Assembly (NCBI GenBank): GCA_012270635.1 | Contig: JAAXHX010000200.1 | Coordinates: 1-13,762 of the forward strand | DNA length: 13,762 bases | Origin: Dehalococcoidia bacterium | GTDB taxonomy: Bacteria > Chloroflexota > Dehalococcoidia > Plut-88900 | Direction of reading: 5' to 3' | Shown here: piece after piece, positions 1 to 6,634 of the stretch | Numbering within the stretch: position 1 is the stretch's first letter | How the letters are laid out: every line of letters begins with the position of its first letter | Translations under genes and position numbers: made by a program | The notes under the pieces: model-generated | Database searches by the model: none | What the model was told of the DNA's origin: nothing | What the model saw: only the letters and a program-made list of their open reading frames with translations

Positions 1-122
1 CCCCATTCGGGAATCCCCGGCTAGCTTGCTAGGCAGCATGCCGAGGCTTTTCGCAGCCTTGCCACGCCCTTCATCGGCTCCTGGCACCAAGGCATCCTCC
101 GTGCGCCCTTAGTAGCTTGACC
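1..122 (-). rRNA. rrl: 23S ribosomal RNA, 5' end (partial)
   Basis: The minus strand reads as the conserved beginning of bacterial 23S rRNA: a GGTCAAGCTACTAAGGGCGC start at position 122, then the GGATGCCTTGG and GATGAAGGGCGTGG blocks, and GGGGATTCCCGAATGGGG at the window edge. These match the first ~120 nt of the molecule, where helix 1 and the start of domain I lie. The rest of the gene lies beyond the left edge. The 5' end at 122 is placed by analogy with the E. coli GGTTAAGC start and could be off by a few bases. No 16S or tRNA sequence precedes it within the ~630 bp before the first protein gene, and it has its own promoter. Confidence 0.95.
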
Positions 123-160
123 TACATTAAGACCCGGACAGAACGTTCTTCTCTATTCGG

Positions 161-175
161 TTGTTAAGGTGCTCC
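161..175 (-). promoter_or_regulatory. boxA-like antitermination element in the 23S leader
   Basis: The minus strand reads GGAGCACCTTAACAA, resembling the rRNA antiterminator boxA consensus (TGCTCTTTAACAA). It lies about 40 nt before the mature 23S 5' end, where NusB/NusE-type antitermination complexes load on rRNA leaders. The assignment rests on similarity and position only. Confidence 0.5.
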
Positions 176-310
176 TTAGACGAACAAGCGGCCCGATGTC
201 ACTCAAGCCGCTCCCGAGTACGCATCAAGTTGCTATTGATTGTCAGTGCGTCAAATGGCTGTCTGGCCGGCTATTCCCGGCTGTACCTGTTCGTCCGAGG
301 TGTAAAGGGA

Positions 311-339
311 AGTATATGACGCCGAAAAAGTCGTGTCAA
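311..339 (-). promoter_or_regulatory. Promoter of the 23S rRNA gene (sigma70 type)
   Basis: On the minus strand a perfect -35 TTGACA (334-339) is followed by exactly 17 bp and a -10 TATACT (311-316; one mismatch to TATAAT). Transcription would start near 304 and run left, giving a leader of about 180 nt before the 23S 5' end. Such a close match at the right distance from an rRNA gene strongly supports a dedicated rRNA promoter. It points away from the transporter gene at 756, so that gene needs its own promoter. Confidence 0.85.
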
Positions 340-405
340 GGCGCAGTAAGGTTTCTGTGAAAATCCAACCGTCGTGGCTTGTCGAGAGGGGGCGGCTTGT
401 CCTCA

Positions 406-445
406 TCCGTCATTCCGGCCCCCGAGCCGGAATCCTGGGGTGGGG
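406..445. repeat. 40-bp REP-like element, copy 1
   Basis: This stretch aligns without gaps to 9969-10008, with 34 of 40 positions identical and in the same orientation. Both share TCCGTCATTCC at the left, AATCC in the middle and GGGGTGGGG at the right. The copy contains a perfect 7-bp inverted repeat, ATTCCGG (412-418) and CCGGAAT (427-433), around an 8-nt loop. A run of nine G follows at 442-450. It lies between the 23S promoter and the first protein gene and is noncoding. Confidence 0.7.
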
Positions 446-450
446 GGGGG

Positions 451-681
451 CTGACCACTAAAGCCTCGCAGCCTCACCGAGGACGTTGGGCCGAAGGTCG
501 GGCCGCCGGGAATTAAGGCTTGAAACCTGTTCAAATTCCTATTGTAAACGGGGGATGGTGGGTCTATTGTTGCACGCGTTTGAGAAATCGGCGAAGGCAG
601 GCGCCAAGAACGAGGGTTGCACATACGGCGTAGGCATTGGAGATGCGGGTTTGACGGCATTCGGACTGGGAAGGGCATCGG
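451..681. other. Noncoding spacer with no recognised content
   Basis: Together with the flanking repeats this belongs to the gene-free gap between the 23S promoter and the first transporter gene. Short open frames exist on both strands, but none has a convincing ribosome-binding site or recognisable product. A plus-strand promoter for the transporter genes should lie in this region. TTGAAA at 520-525 and TTGACG at 651-656 are candidate -35 boxes, but neither has a good -10 at the right spacing. Confidence 0.4.
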
Positions 682-725
682 CCTCACCCTGGCCCGCTCC
701 TACCGGAGGAGAGGGTAGGGAGAGG
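682..725. repeat. Imperfect palindrome (REP-like hairpin) upstream of the first transporter
   Basis: The left arm at 682-700 and the right arm at 705-725 pair around a TACC loop. Paired blocks are CTCC/GGAG, CCC/GGG, CCC/GGG and CCTC/GAGG, separated by small internal mismatches. The hairpin ends about 30 nt before the start codon at 756, so in the mRNA it would lie just upstream of the ribosome-binding site. It could be a mobile REP-type repeat or a leader structure; the sequence does not decide. Confidence 0.55.
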
Positions 726-755
726 GAATAGCGCACCGGAGAAAGGCTGACCGGG

Positions 756-2150
756 ATGCCGCTGGGAGAGTTGGCCGCTCTGCTGTCCGCCTTCATCTTT
801 TCGATGACGGCGGTGGTCGACAAACTGATGACCCGACGATTCAAGCCCCTGCCCCTGTCGTCGCTTTCGGCTGCGGGCGGGGCCGTTTTCGCCCTCATCC
901 TGATGTTCCTCACGGGAGATGCCTCCAAGCTCCCCGACACCCCGGTAGCCTACTTGGCGTTGGCCGTTGCCGGGTCCGTATTGGGCCTGTGCGTCGGGAT
1001 GCCCCTCTACTTCAGGTTCCTGGCGTCCGTCGACGTGAGCAAGGTCACCCCCCTGACCAGCGGGTTCCAGACCCTGCTGGCGGTGCTGATAGGCCTCACC
1101 CTGCTGGGAGAAGACTCCTCGCCGATGAAGCTGATCGGCATAGCGGCTATCGTGATAGGGATTTACTCCCTTACGTTCTCCCAGAGGCGGCAGGTGGAGG
1201 CGTCTCAGGCCCGATGGCTGGGCCCGAAGGGGATGCTGTTCATGGTCTTCATAGTCTCGACGTGGGTGGTGGGGACCGCTTTGCAGAAGCTGGCCGTGGA
1301 CGAAGTGGGCTCGGTGATAGCGAATGCGGTGAGACTGGCTCCGGTGGTGCTCCTTCTCTCCATGATGGCGACCTACGACATGGACTTCCTCCTGGGCAGC
1401 GATACCCGGGTCCCGAGCAGATCCCCTAAGAGCCTGGCAGCGCGCCGGCGCAGGCGGGCGAGGCAACGGCCCGGGCCCATGAGCCACCTGTTCCGCATGC
1501 CCCGGCTGCTCCACGTGCCCTATTGGGCCCGGCGTCGGGCCCCACGCCAACCGGCGATGCGTCATATCCCGGCCCTGATCAGGCCGCCGGTCTACTGGGA
1601 GCAGCTGGACAGGCTGGAGGAAAGCCTGAGGGAGATAGGCGGATCCCTGGAGCAGGTGGAAAGGGGTCGGGCGAGGGGAGGCCTGAGGTACCGGATAGAC
1701 CTGCCCGGCGCCTACGCCCCGGAGGCGACCCTGACCGCTATGCCCGAGGTGGCGGCGGCCCGCTGGACAGGACATTGGGCGGGCATGCAGCGTGTCGAGA
1801 TCGCCCTGCACCCCCCGGACGAGCGGCTGCGGGTCGGGTTGGGGCCGCCCTTCGGCGGTGGAGGGCCGCTGATCGGGGCCGCGAGGGTCAGGGTGATGAA
1901 GGTCGGGGGGAGGAGCTACTGGCCCATCCTGGCCCCTGTCATCAACGGCGCCCTCTCCATGGGGATCGCAAGCCTTCTGATGCTGGTGGCCCTGGACCGC
2001 GTCGGGCTTGCGGTGACGTCGACGTTGATGAGCACCCAACTTCTGTGGATCATTCTGCTTTCATCGCTGCTGTTGAGGGAGAGGCTGGGCTTGAAGACGC
2101 TGATGGGGATAGCGGCGACGGCGGCGGGCGTTGTACTGGTGGTCCTGTGA
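756..2150 (+). CDS. EamA/DMT-family membrane transporter with large loop insert
   Basis: A 464-residue member of the drug/metabolite transporter (EamA) superfamily, which moves small metabolites across the cytoplasmic membrane; the substrate cannot be read from sequence. About ten hydrophobic helices are visible, near residues 3-22, 34-53, 65-84, 98-117, 123-141, 158-176, 188-206, 390-412, 418-438 and 446-464, in the usual two five-helix repeats. Family members are normally about 300 residues. The excess is a hydrophilic stretch at about 207-388 between helices 7 and 8, with an Arg-rich run near 230-237 and a mixed, possibly folded part near 278-385. Codon use in the insert matches the rest of the gene (high GC3, AGG, ATA), so it looks truly coding. 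GGAG/AAAGG at 738-746 precedes the ATG. A paralogue follows after 21 nt, suggesting an operon and perhaps a heteromer. Confidence 0.85.
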   Translation: MPLGELAALLSAFIFSMTAVVDKLMTRRFKPLPLSSLSAAGGAVFALILMFLTGDASKLPDTPVAYLALAVAGSVLGLCVGMPLYFRFLASVDVSKVTPLTSGFQTLLAVLIGLTLLGEDSSPMKLIGIAAIVIGIYSLTFSQRRQVEASQARWLGPKGMLFMVFIVSTWVVGTALQKLAVDEVGSVIANAVRLAPVVLLLSMMATYDMDFLLGSDTRVPSRSPKSLAARRRRRARQRPGPMSHLFRMPRLLHVPYWARRRAPRQPAMRHIPALIRPPVYWEQLDRLEESLREIGGSLEQVERGRARGGLRYRIDLPGAYAPEATLTAMPEVAAARWTGHWAGMQRVEIALHPPDERLRVGLGPPFGGGGPLIGAARVRVMKVGGRSYWPILAPVINGALSMGIASLLMLVALDRVGLAVTSTLMSTQLLWIILLSSLLLRERLGLKTLMGIAATAAGVVLVVL

Positions 2151-2158
2151 GGCCACTG

Positions 2159-2164
2159 AAAGGG
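2159..2164 (+). promoter_or_regulatory. Ribosome-binding site supporting a TTG start
   Basis: AAAGGG lies 7 nt before the TTG at 2172. This favours TTG over the in-frame ATG at 2190, which has only a weak GGTGAG upstream. The TTG start also gives an N-terminus, MGIGELMALL, that lines up with the paralogue's MPLGELAALL. Confidence 0.5.
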
Positions 2165-2171
2165 CTGGACC

Positions 2172-3188
2172 TTGGGCATCGGTGAGCTGATGGCCCTGCT
2201 GGCCGCGGGAACCGTTGCCTGCAGCAGCGTCCTTAACAAGTACCTCACCCGACGCATGGCGACGGTGTCGCTGAACGCAACCCGCACCACGGGCGCCGCG
2301 ACCTTCCTGCTGGTCCTCTACTTCGCCGTCGGCGCTGCGGACGACCTCCCGTCCGTCGACTATCGAGGGTTGGCCCTTATAGTGGCGGGAGGGCTGATAA
2401 CCACCCTGCTCGGGGACACGATATTCCTCAGGTACCTGCGTACGGTGGACGTGGCGAAGGCCAGCACCATGGCCCAGGCCTTGAACACGCTGCTCATGGT
2501 CGGGGCGGGGGCCTTGCTGCTGGACGAGAACGTGACCAGGTTTACCCTGTTGGGAACGGCCTTAGTCGTCACCGGGATATACATGCTGGGCCAGACGGGA
2601 GCGTCCGCGACGGAACCGGGGAAGGGCCTTCTGAATCCCCGGAAGTTTTTGACTCTCTTATTCATCGTTTTGCTGTGGGTGACCGGCGTGGGCCTGATGC
2701 GGGAGGGGCTCCGGGAGGTCGACCCGTTCACGGGGAATGCGGCGAGGATGGTGGTCATAGCGGCTTTCCTGATTACGGCGCTGGGGATGCAGCAGGGGCA
2801 GAAGCTGACCGCGGAGGTCTCGGGGCACGGGCGGGAGCGGCGCATCGCCCAGCCCAACGTGGCCTATCACCCCTCCCCCGAGACTCATCACCCGCGCCCC
2901 GCAGGGGCCGGCGCACCGGTGCGCGCCCTGCACCCCCGGGGCCCGCGCCTGAACCGGGCCAACGTGGGGTTGGGGATACTGTCGGGGAGCCTGAGCCTGG
3001 GCCTCGGGACTACTTTCATGTTCGTCGCTCTGAAGGAGGCCGGTGCAGCGGTGACCATGGTGATCTTCAACGCCCAGCTGCTGATACTGGCGCCCCTTTC
3101 GATGATCGTGCTCCGGGAGCGGCTGAGCGTGAGGGCCGGGATCGGAATCCTGGTGACCATGGGTGGTATCATAATCGTGATGATCTGA
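2172..3188 (+). CDS. EamA/DMT-family membrane transporter, tandem paralogue
   Basis: A 338-residue drug/metabolite transporter-type protein paralogous to the preceding gene: the GEL-ALL start, the TRR after helix 1, the 'VDV.K' stretch near residue 92, and 'LRERL' before the last helix recur in both. Ten hydrophobic helices can be traced, the last three at about 264-286, 292-312 and 320-338. It is also longer than usual because of a His/Pro/Arg-rich, apparently disordered segment at about 207-262. That segment falls between helices 7 and 8, the same place as the much larger insert of its neighbour, yet the two inserts share no obvious sequence. TTG is the likely start. The two genes may form a transporter pair; the substrate is unknown. 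Confidence 0.85.
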   Translation: MGIGELMALLAAGTVACSSVLNKYLTRRMATVSLNATRTTGAATFLLVLYFAVGAADDLPSVDYRGLALIVAGGLITTLLGDTIFLRYLRTVDVAKASTMAQALNTLLMVGAGALLLDENVTRFTLLGTALVVTGIYMLGQTGASATEPGKGLLNPRKFLTLLFIVLLWVTGVGLMREGLREVDPFTGNAARMVVIAAFLITALGMQQGQKLTAEVSGHGRERRIAQPNVAYHPSPETHHPRPAGAGAPVRALHPRGPRLNRANVGLGILSGSLSLGLGTTFMFVALKEAGAAVTMVIFNAQLLILAPLSMIVLRERLSVRAGIGILVTMGGIIIVMI

Positions 3189-3260
3189 GGCCCGACGCGG
3201 CCTTCCAACCCGCCCAACCCCATCCTGCGGGGCGGTGGGTATAAATCCGGTGATTTCACA

Positions 3261-3554
3261 ATGAAGACGGGCGTTTGCCTTGTAAGGCTCCGGCTGCCGG
3301 AGAACGGCTCCCTCAAGGAGAAGAGACGGATAGTCAAGTCCCTGATGGCGCGGACACAAAACAAGTTCAACGTCGCCATCGCGGAGGTGGACGACCAGGA
3401 GCTGTGGCAGGCGGCTACTATCGGGTTCAGCTGCGTGGGCAACGATGCCACATTCGTCAACGACGTCCTGTACCGGGTCCTGAGCTTCATAGAGGGGACG
3501 AGGCACGATGCCGAGGTGCTGGACTATCAGACGGAGCTCCTGGAGGTTTTCTAG
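3261..3554 (+). CDS. DUF503 family protein (YlxP-like)
   Basis: A 97-residue protein with the pattern of the DUF503 family: an N-terminal strand 'CLVRLRLPENGSLKEKRR', then 'VKSLMARTQNKFNVAIAEVDDQELWQ', then 'IGFSCVGND' and a helical C-terminus. The biochemical function of the family is not firmly known. In Bacillus the homologue ylxP sits in the nusA-infB-rbfA operon, which suggests a ribosome or RNA role. Here it instead lies 72 nt after a transporter and 17 nt before a helicase. The length is normal for the family. The ATG has a weak GGTGA 7 nt upstream. The preceding gap holds a GC-rich inverted repeat (around 3208-3240) without a T run, so termination there is doubtful. Confidence 0.85.
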   Translation: MKTGVCLVRLRLPENGSLKEKRRIVKSLMARTQNKFNVAIAEVDDQELWQAATIGFSCVGNDATFVNDVLYRVLSFIEGTRHDAEVLDYQTELLEVF

Positions 3555-3571
3555 CCCGCCGGGCCCGGTGA

Positions 3572-5866
3572 TTGCAGTTGGATTCCTTAGACGTACTATC
3601 CACCATCAAAAGGCACCCCGACTACAAGGGACAGATAGTCCACGTAGAGTCGATCCCGCGAAAGCAGGCCTCTTTCGTCGGGGCGCGGCCGAAGTTCAAA
3701 CCCGCGCTGGAGCGGGCCCTTTCGGCCTTGGGGTTGGGCCAGTTCTTCGCCCACCAGGCCCGGGCCCTGGACGCCCTCGCCGAAGGGTCCAACGTCATGG
3801 TCGCTACGCCCGCGGCCAGCGGCAAGAGCTTGGTCTACAACTCGGCCGTCATGAATCGCATCCTAGAAGAGCGGGCCACGGCGGCACTGTACCTGTTCCC
3901 GACCAAGGCCCTGGCCCAGGACCAGTGGCGGGCCCTGAAAGAGCTGCTGGACGCAGACCGGGGCCTGGCGAAGATATCCGTAAGCACCTTCGACGGCGAC
4001 ACGCCGACTGAGGAGCGGGGCCGGATCAGGAGGTCGGCGCAGATAGTCCTCACCAACCCGGACATGCTCCACTTCGGCATCCTGCCCAATCACAAGAACT
4101 GGAGCCGGGCGCTCAGCCGGCTGAAGTACGTGGTCATCGACGAGGCCCACGTATACCGGGGGGTGTTCGGGTCCCACGTAGCCAACATCCTGCGCCGTCT
4201 GCAGAGGGTGTGCCGGCTGCACGGATCGGCGCCCCAGTTCATCCTCTGCTCGGCGACCATAGCCAACCCGAATGAGCACGCCGAGGCCCTGGTCGGCAAA
4301 CCCTTCGAGGTCGTGTCGGAGGACGGGTCTCCGAGCGGTCACAAGACCTTCGCCTTCTGGAACCCCCCGATAATCGACGAGGCCCGCAGCGTGCGCCGCA
4401 GCACGACCACAGAGGCGACCTTCCTCTTCACACACCTCGTGGCCCGAGGGACCAGGACCCTGGCCTTCGCCCGCACCCGTCGCGTCGCTGAACTCATCTA
4501 TATGTACTCCAAGGAGAGCCTCGACCGGACTCTTCCGGAGCTGGGGCAACGAATAAGCCCATACAGGGCAGGCTATCTGGCCGAGGATCGGCGCAGGATA
4601 GAGAAAGGCCTGATAGACGGAGAGCTTCTCGGGGTCTGCGCCACCAACGCCCTGGAGCTTGGCGTCGACATTGGGGACTTGGACGCGACGGTATTGACGG
4701 GATATCCGGGGACCATAGCCAGCGCGTGGCAGCAGGCGGGCCGGAGCGGGCGCCGGGGAGACGGATCGTTGGCTGTCATGATCGGGCAGGCCAACCCGCT
4801 GGACCAGTATTTCATGCGCAACCCGTCGGACTTCTTCGGCAAGGCCCACGAACACGCCCTGGTGTCGCCGACAAACCCCTACATCCTGGACCCCCACCTG
4901 CTGTGCGCAGCCTACGAATGGCCCCTGTCAAAGTCGGACGTCGAGCTTTTCGGAGACGGCGTGGAGCGCAACATGGGCCGCCTGGAAGCCGAGGGATCGC
5001 TGAAGCAGTTCAAGGGGCGGTGGCACCTTTCGACGGAGATAGACTATCCGGCGGAGGAAGTGAACATCCGGTCCGCGTCCAGGAGCAACTACCAGGTGGT
5101 GCTGGAGGGGGCGGGCCGGGTCATCGAGACGGTGGACGAAAGCACGGCGTTTTCCCAGGTGCATCCGGGGGCCGTGTACCTTCACCAGGGAGAGCCCTTC
5201 CTTGTGACCCGGCTGGACATGGAGAATGGGCTCGCCTTCGCCCGCCCCACCGATGTTCAGTACTACACCCAGACCAACCACGTCACGGACATCCGCATAG
5301 TCCAGGTTGAAGAGGAGAAGCGGGCGGCGGGCGTGGGTGTGTACCGGGGCTGGGTGGAGGTGTCCAACACGATATGGGGATTCAAGAAGAAGAAGAGAAT
5401 AACCGAGGAGTTCCTCGGCGAAGAGGTCCTCGACCTTCCTTCCCAGGTCTATCACACCCAGGCCCTCTGGTTCGACATCCCGGACGCGGCCCAGGACTGG
5501 ATACTCAAGGACCACGTGGACTTTTCCGGGGGACTCCATGCGGCGGAGCACGCGGCAATAGGCCTCCTGCCCATGTTCGCCATGTGCGACCGGGCCGACA
5601 TCGGCGGCCTGTCGACGCCCATGCACATGGACACGGGCCAACCCCAGATCTTCATCTACGACGGCCACCCGGGCGGGGTGGGAATCACCGAGAAGGGGTT
5701 CGAGCTGATAAGGGAGCTGTGGCGAACGACCCTCGATACCCTGGAAAGCTGCCCCTGCCAGGACGGGTGCCCCAGCTGCATCCAGTCGCCGAAGTGCGGC
5801 AACAACAACGAGCCGCTTGACAAGACGGCGGCGCGGTACATCCTGGAGGCGCTGCTGGCGGAATGA
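3572..5866 (+). CDS. DEAH helicase with C-terminal DUF1998/Zn-cysteine domain (MrfA/YprA-like)
   Basis: A 764-residue superfamily 2 helicase. Visible motifs: Walker A ATPAASGKS (78-86), DEAH (190-193), SAT (227-229), motif V ATNALELGVDIG (357-368), and motif VI QQAGRSGRRG (387-396). The C-terminus carries C727, C729, C733, C736 and C742 in a CPCQDGCPSC...KCGN pattern, typical of the DUF1998/MZB zinc-binding domain of B. subtilis MrfA, a 3'-5' DNA helicase that works with the exonuclease MrfB in mitomycin C repair. Length is close to MrfA (~750). No MrfB-like gene is next to it; instead an MBL-fold hydrolase follows after 3 nt. Start is TTG at 3572 or TTG at 3578; no ATG is available nearby. 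Likely role: DNA repair. The exact substrate is inferred from family only. Confidence 0.9.
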   Translation: MQLDSLDVLSTIKRHPDYKGQIVHVESIPRKQASFVGARPKFKPALERALSALGLGQFFAHQARALDALAEGSNVMVATPAASGKSLVYNSAVMNRILEERATAALYLFPTKALAQDQWRALKELLDADRGLAKISVSTFDGDTPTEERGRIRRSAQIVLTNPDMLHFGILPNHKNWSRALSRLKYVVIDEAHVYRGVFGSHVANILRRLQRVCRLHGSAPQFILCSATIANPNEHAEALVGKPFEVVSEDGSPSGHKTFAFWNPPIIDEARSVRRSTTTEATFLFTHLVARGTRTLAFARTRRVAELIYMYSKESLDRTLPELGQRISPYRAGYLAEDRRRIEKGLIDGELLGVCATNALELGVDIGDLDATVLTGYPGTIASAWQQAGRSGRRGDGSLAVMIGQANPLDQYFMRNPSDFFGKAHEHALVSPTNPYILDPHLLCAAYEWPLSKSDVELFGDGVERNMGRLEAEGSLKQFKGRWHLSTEIDYPAEEVNIRSASRSNYQVVLEGAGRVIETVDESTAFSQVHPGAVYLHQGEPFLVTRLDMENGLAFARPTDVQYYTQTNHVTDIRIVQVEEEKRAAGVGVYRGWVEVSNTIWGFKKKKRITEEFLGEEVLDLPSQVYHTQALWFDIPDAAQDWILKDHVDFSGGLHAAEHAAIGLLPMFAMCDRADIGGLSTPMHMDTGQPQIFIYDGHPGGVGITEKGFELIRELWRTTLDTLESCPCQDGCPSCIQSPKCGNNNEPLDKTAARYILEALLAE

Positions 5867-5869
5867 GAC

Positions 5870-6634
5870 ATGAGGGTTAGGGTGCTGGGAGCGCACCAGC
5901 TCGAGACCCGGAACACAAGGCTCACGTCCTTCGTTATCGACGGCGTGCTGGCCGTCGATGCCGGGAGCCTTACCTCGGGCTTGACTCTCGAAGAACAGGA
6001 CTCGGTGGAGGCTGTACTGATAACTCACCACCACTTCGATCACTGTCGGGACCTGCTGACCTTCGGCCTGAACACCTGGGGCCGGACGACTAACGTGCAC
6101 GCCTGCCACGAAGTGCTACAAAGCCTATCTGCCAACTTAGTGAACGGGGCCCTCTACCCCGACCACACCCGCTCCCCCGCCGACTGCCCCTCCCTCCGGT
6201 TCAACGCCCTGGAGCCGCAGCGCGAGAACGGAGTCGGGGACTACTCGGTCATGCCCATACGGGTGCCCCACGGCCCCCCGACCTACGGGTTCCAGGTAAC
6301 CGGCCCCGGCGGTTCCCGGTTCTTCTACAGCGGGGACACGGGGCCCGGCTTCTCGGAGGGGTGGGGGCTGCTCTCGCTGGGCGTCTGCTTCGTGGAGACT
6401 TCGTACCCGGACCGGATGGCGCCCGAGGCCCAGGCGCGGGGACACCTGACCCCCGGCCTCCTGGCATCCGAGATGAGGAAGATCGAAGCCGAGTACGGGA
6501 ATCTGCCGGAGGTGTGGGCGGTGCACCTGAACCCCCGCTATGAAGAGGAGACCAGGAAAGACTTGTTGGCCGCGTCTCGGGGGTTGGGGGTGGAGATCGG
6601 GGCGGCTTACGAGGGGCTGGAGCTGGAGGTCTAG
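5870..6634 (+). CDS. MBL-fold metallo-hydrolase, class II cyclic-nucleotide phosphodiesterase-like
   Basis: A 254-residue metallo-beta-lactamase-fold enzyme. The binuclear metal site is complete: H53-x-H55-x-D57-H58 in 'THHHFDHCRDL', H134 in 'VPHG', D156 in 'SGDTG' and H219 in 'AVHLNP'. The segment 'ETSYP' (176-180) followed by 'GHLTP' (191-195) recalls class II 3',5'-cyclic-nucleotide phosphodiesterases (CpdP/PDE1). The HHHFDH form is also common in RNase Z-like proteins, so a nucleic-acid substrate is not excluded. No signal peptide is seen, so it should be cytoplasmic. The start codon comes 3 nt after the helicase stop, and the stop abuts the deacetylase ATG, implying one transcript and coupled translation. 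Confidence 0.8.
   Translation: MRVRVLGAHQLETRNTRLTSFVIDGVLAVDAGSLTSGLTLEEQDSVEAVLITHHHFDHCRDLLTFGLNTWGRTTNVHACHEVLQSLSANLVNGALYPDHTRSPADCPSLRFNALEPQRENGVGDYSVMPIRVPHGPPTYGFQVTGPGGSRFFYSGDTGPGFSEGWGLLSLGVCFVETSYPDRMAPEAQARGHLTPGLLASEMRKIEAEYGNLPEVWAVHLNPRYEEETRKDLLAASRGLGVEIGAAYEGLELEV
6625..6629 (+). promoter_or_regulatory. Ribosome-binding site inside the MBL gene for the deacetylase
   Basis: GGAGG lies within the last codons of the MBL-fold gene, 5 nt before the ATG at 6635, which directly follows the TAG stop. This fixes the deacetylase start and favours translational coupling. Confidence 0.6.

Noticed and set aside
169..360. Small plus-strand open frame over the 23S leader and promoter
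   Set aside because: It overlaps the rRNA promoter and leader on the other strand, has no ribosome-binding site, and its product looks random.
442..450. Run of nine G as a possible phase-variable tract
   Set aside because: It lies in noncoding DNA at the edge of a repeat, away from any promoter or start codon, so slippage would have no evident effect.
403..687. Small minus-strand open frame in the spacer before the transporters
   Set aside because: It spans a repeat element and has no convincing ribosome-binding site or recognisable domain; considered as a gene remnant, but no family could be named.
684..2039. A long antisense open frame (about 450 codons) under the first transporter
   Set aside because: In DNA this GC-rich, stop codons are rare in all frames. 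The product is Gly/Pro/His/Arg-rich without a recognisable domain, while the plus strand encodes a clear ten-helix transporter.
3203..3245. Possible terminator or promoter (TATAAA) between the second transporter and the DUF503 gene
   Set aside because: The GC-rich inverted repeat lacks a T run, and the -10-like sequence has no -35 partner and would start only about 10 nt before the gene.
4928..6109. Antisense open frame under the end of the helicase gene
   Set aside because: The sense strand has the conserved helicase C-terminus with its cysteine cluster; the antisense product matches no family I know.
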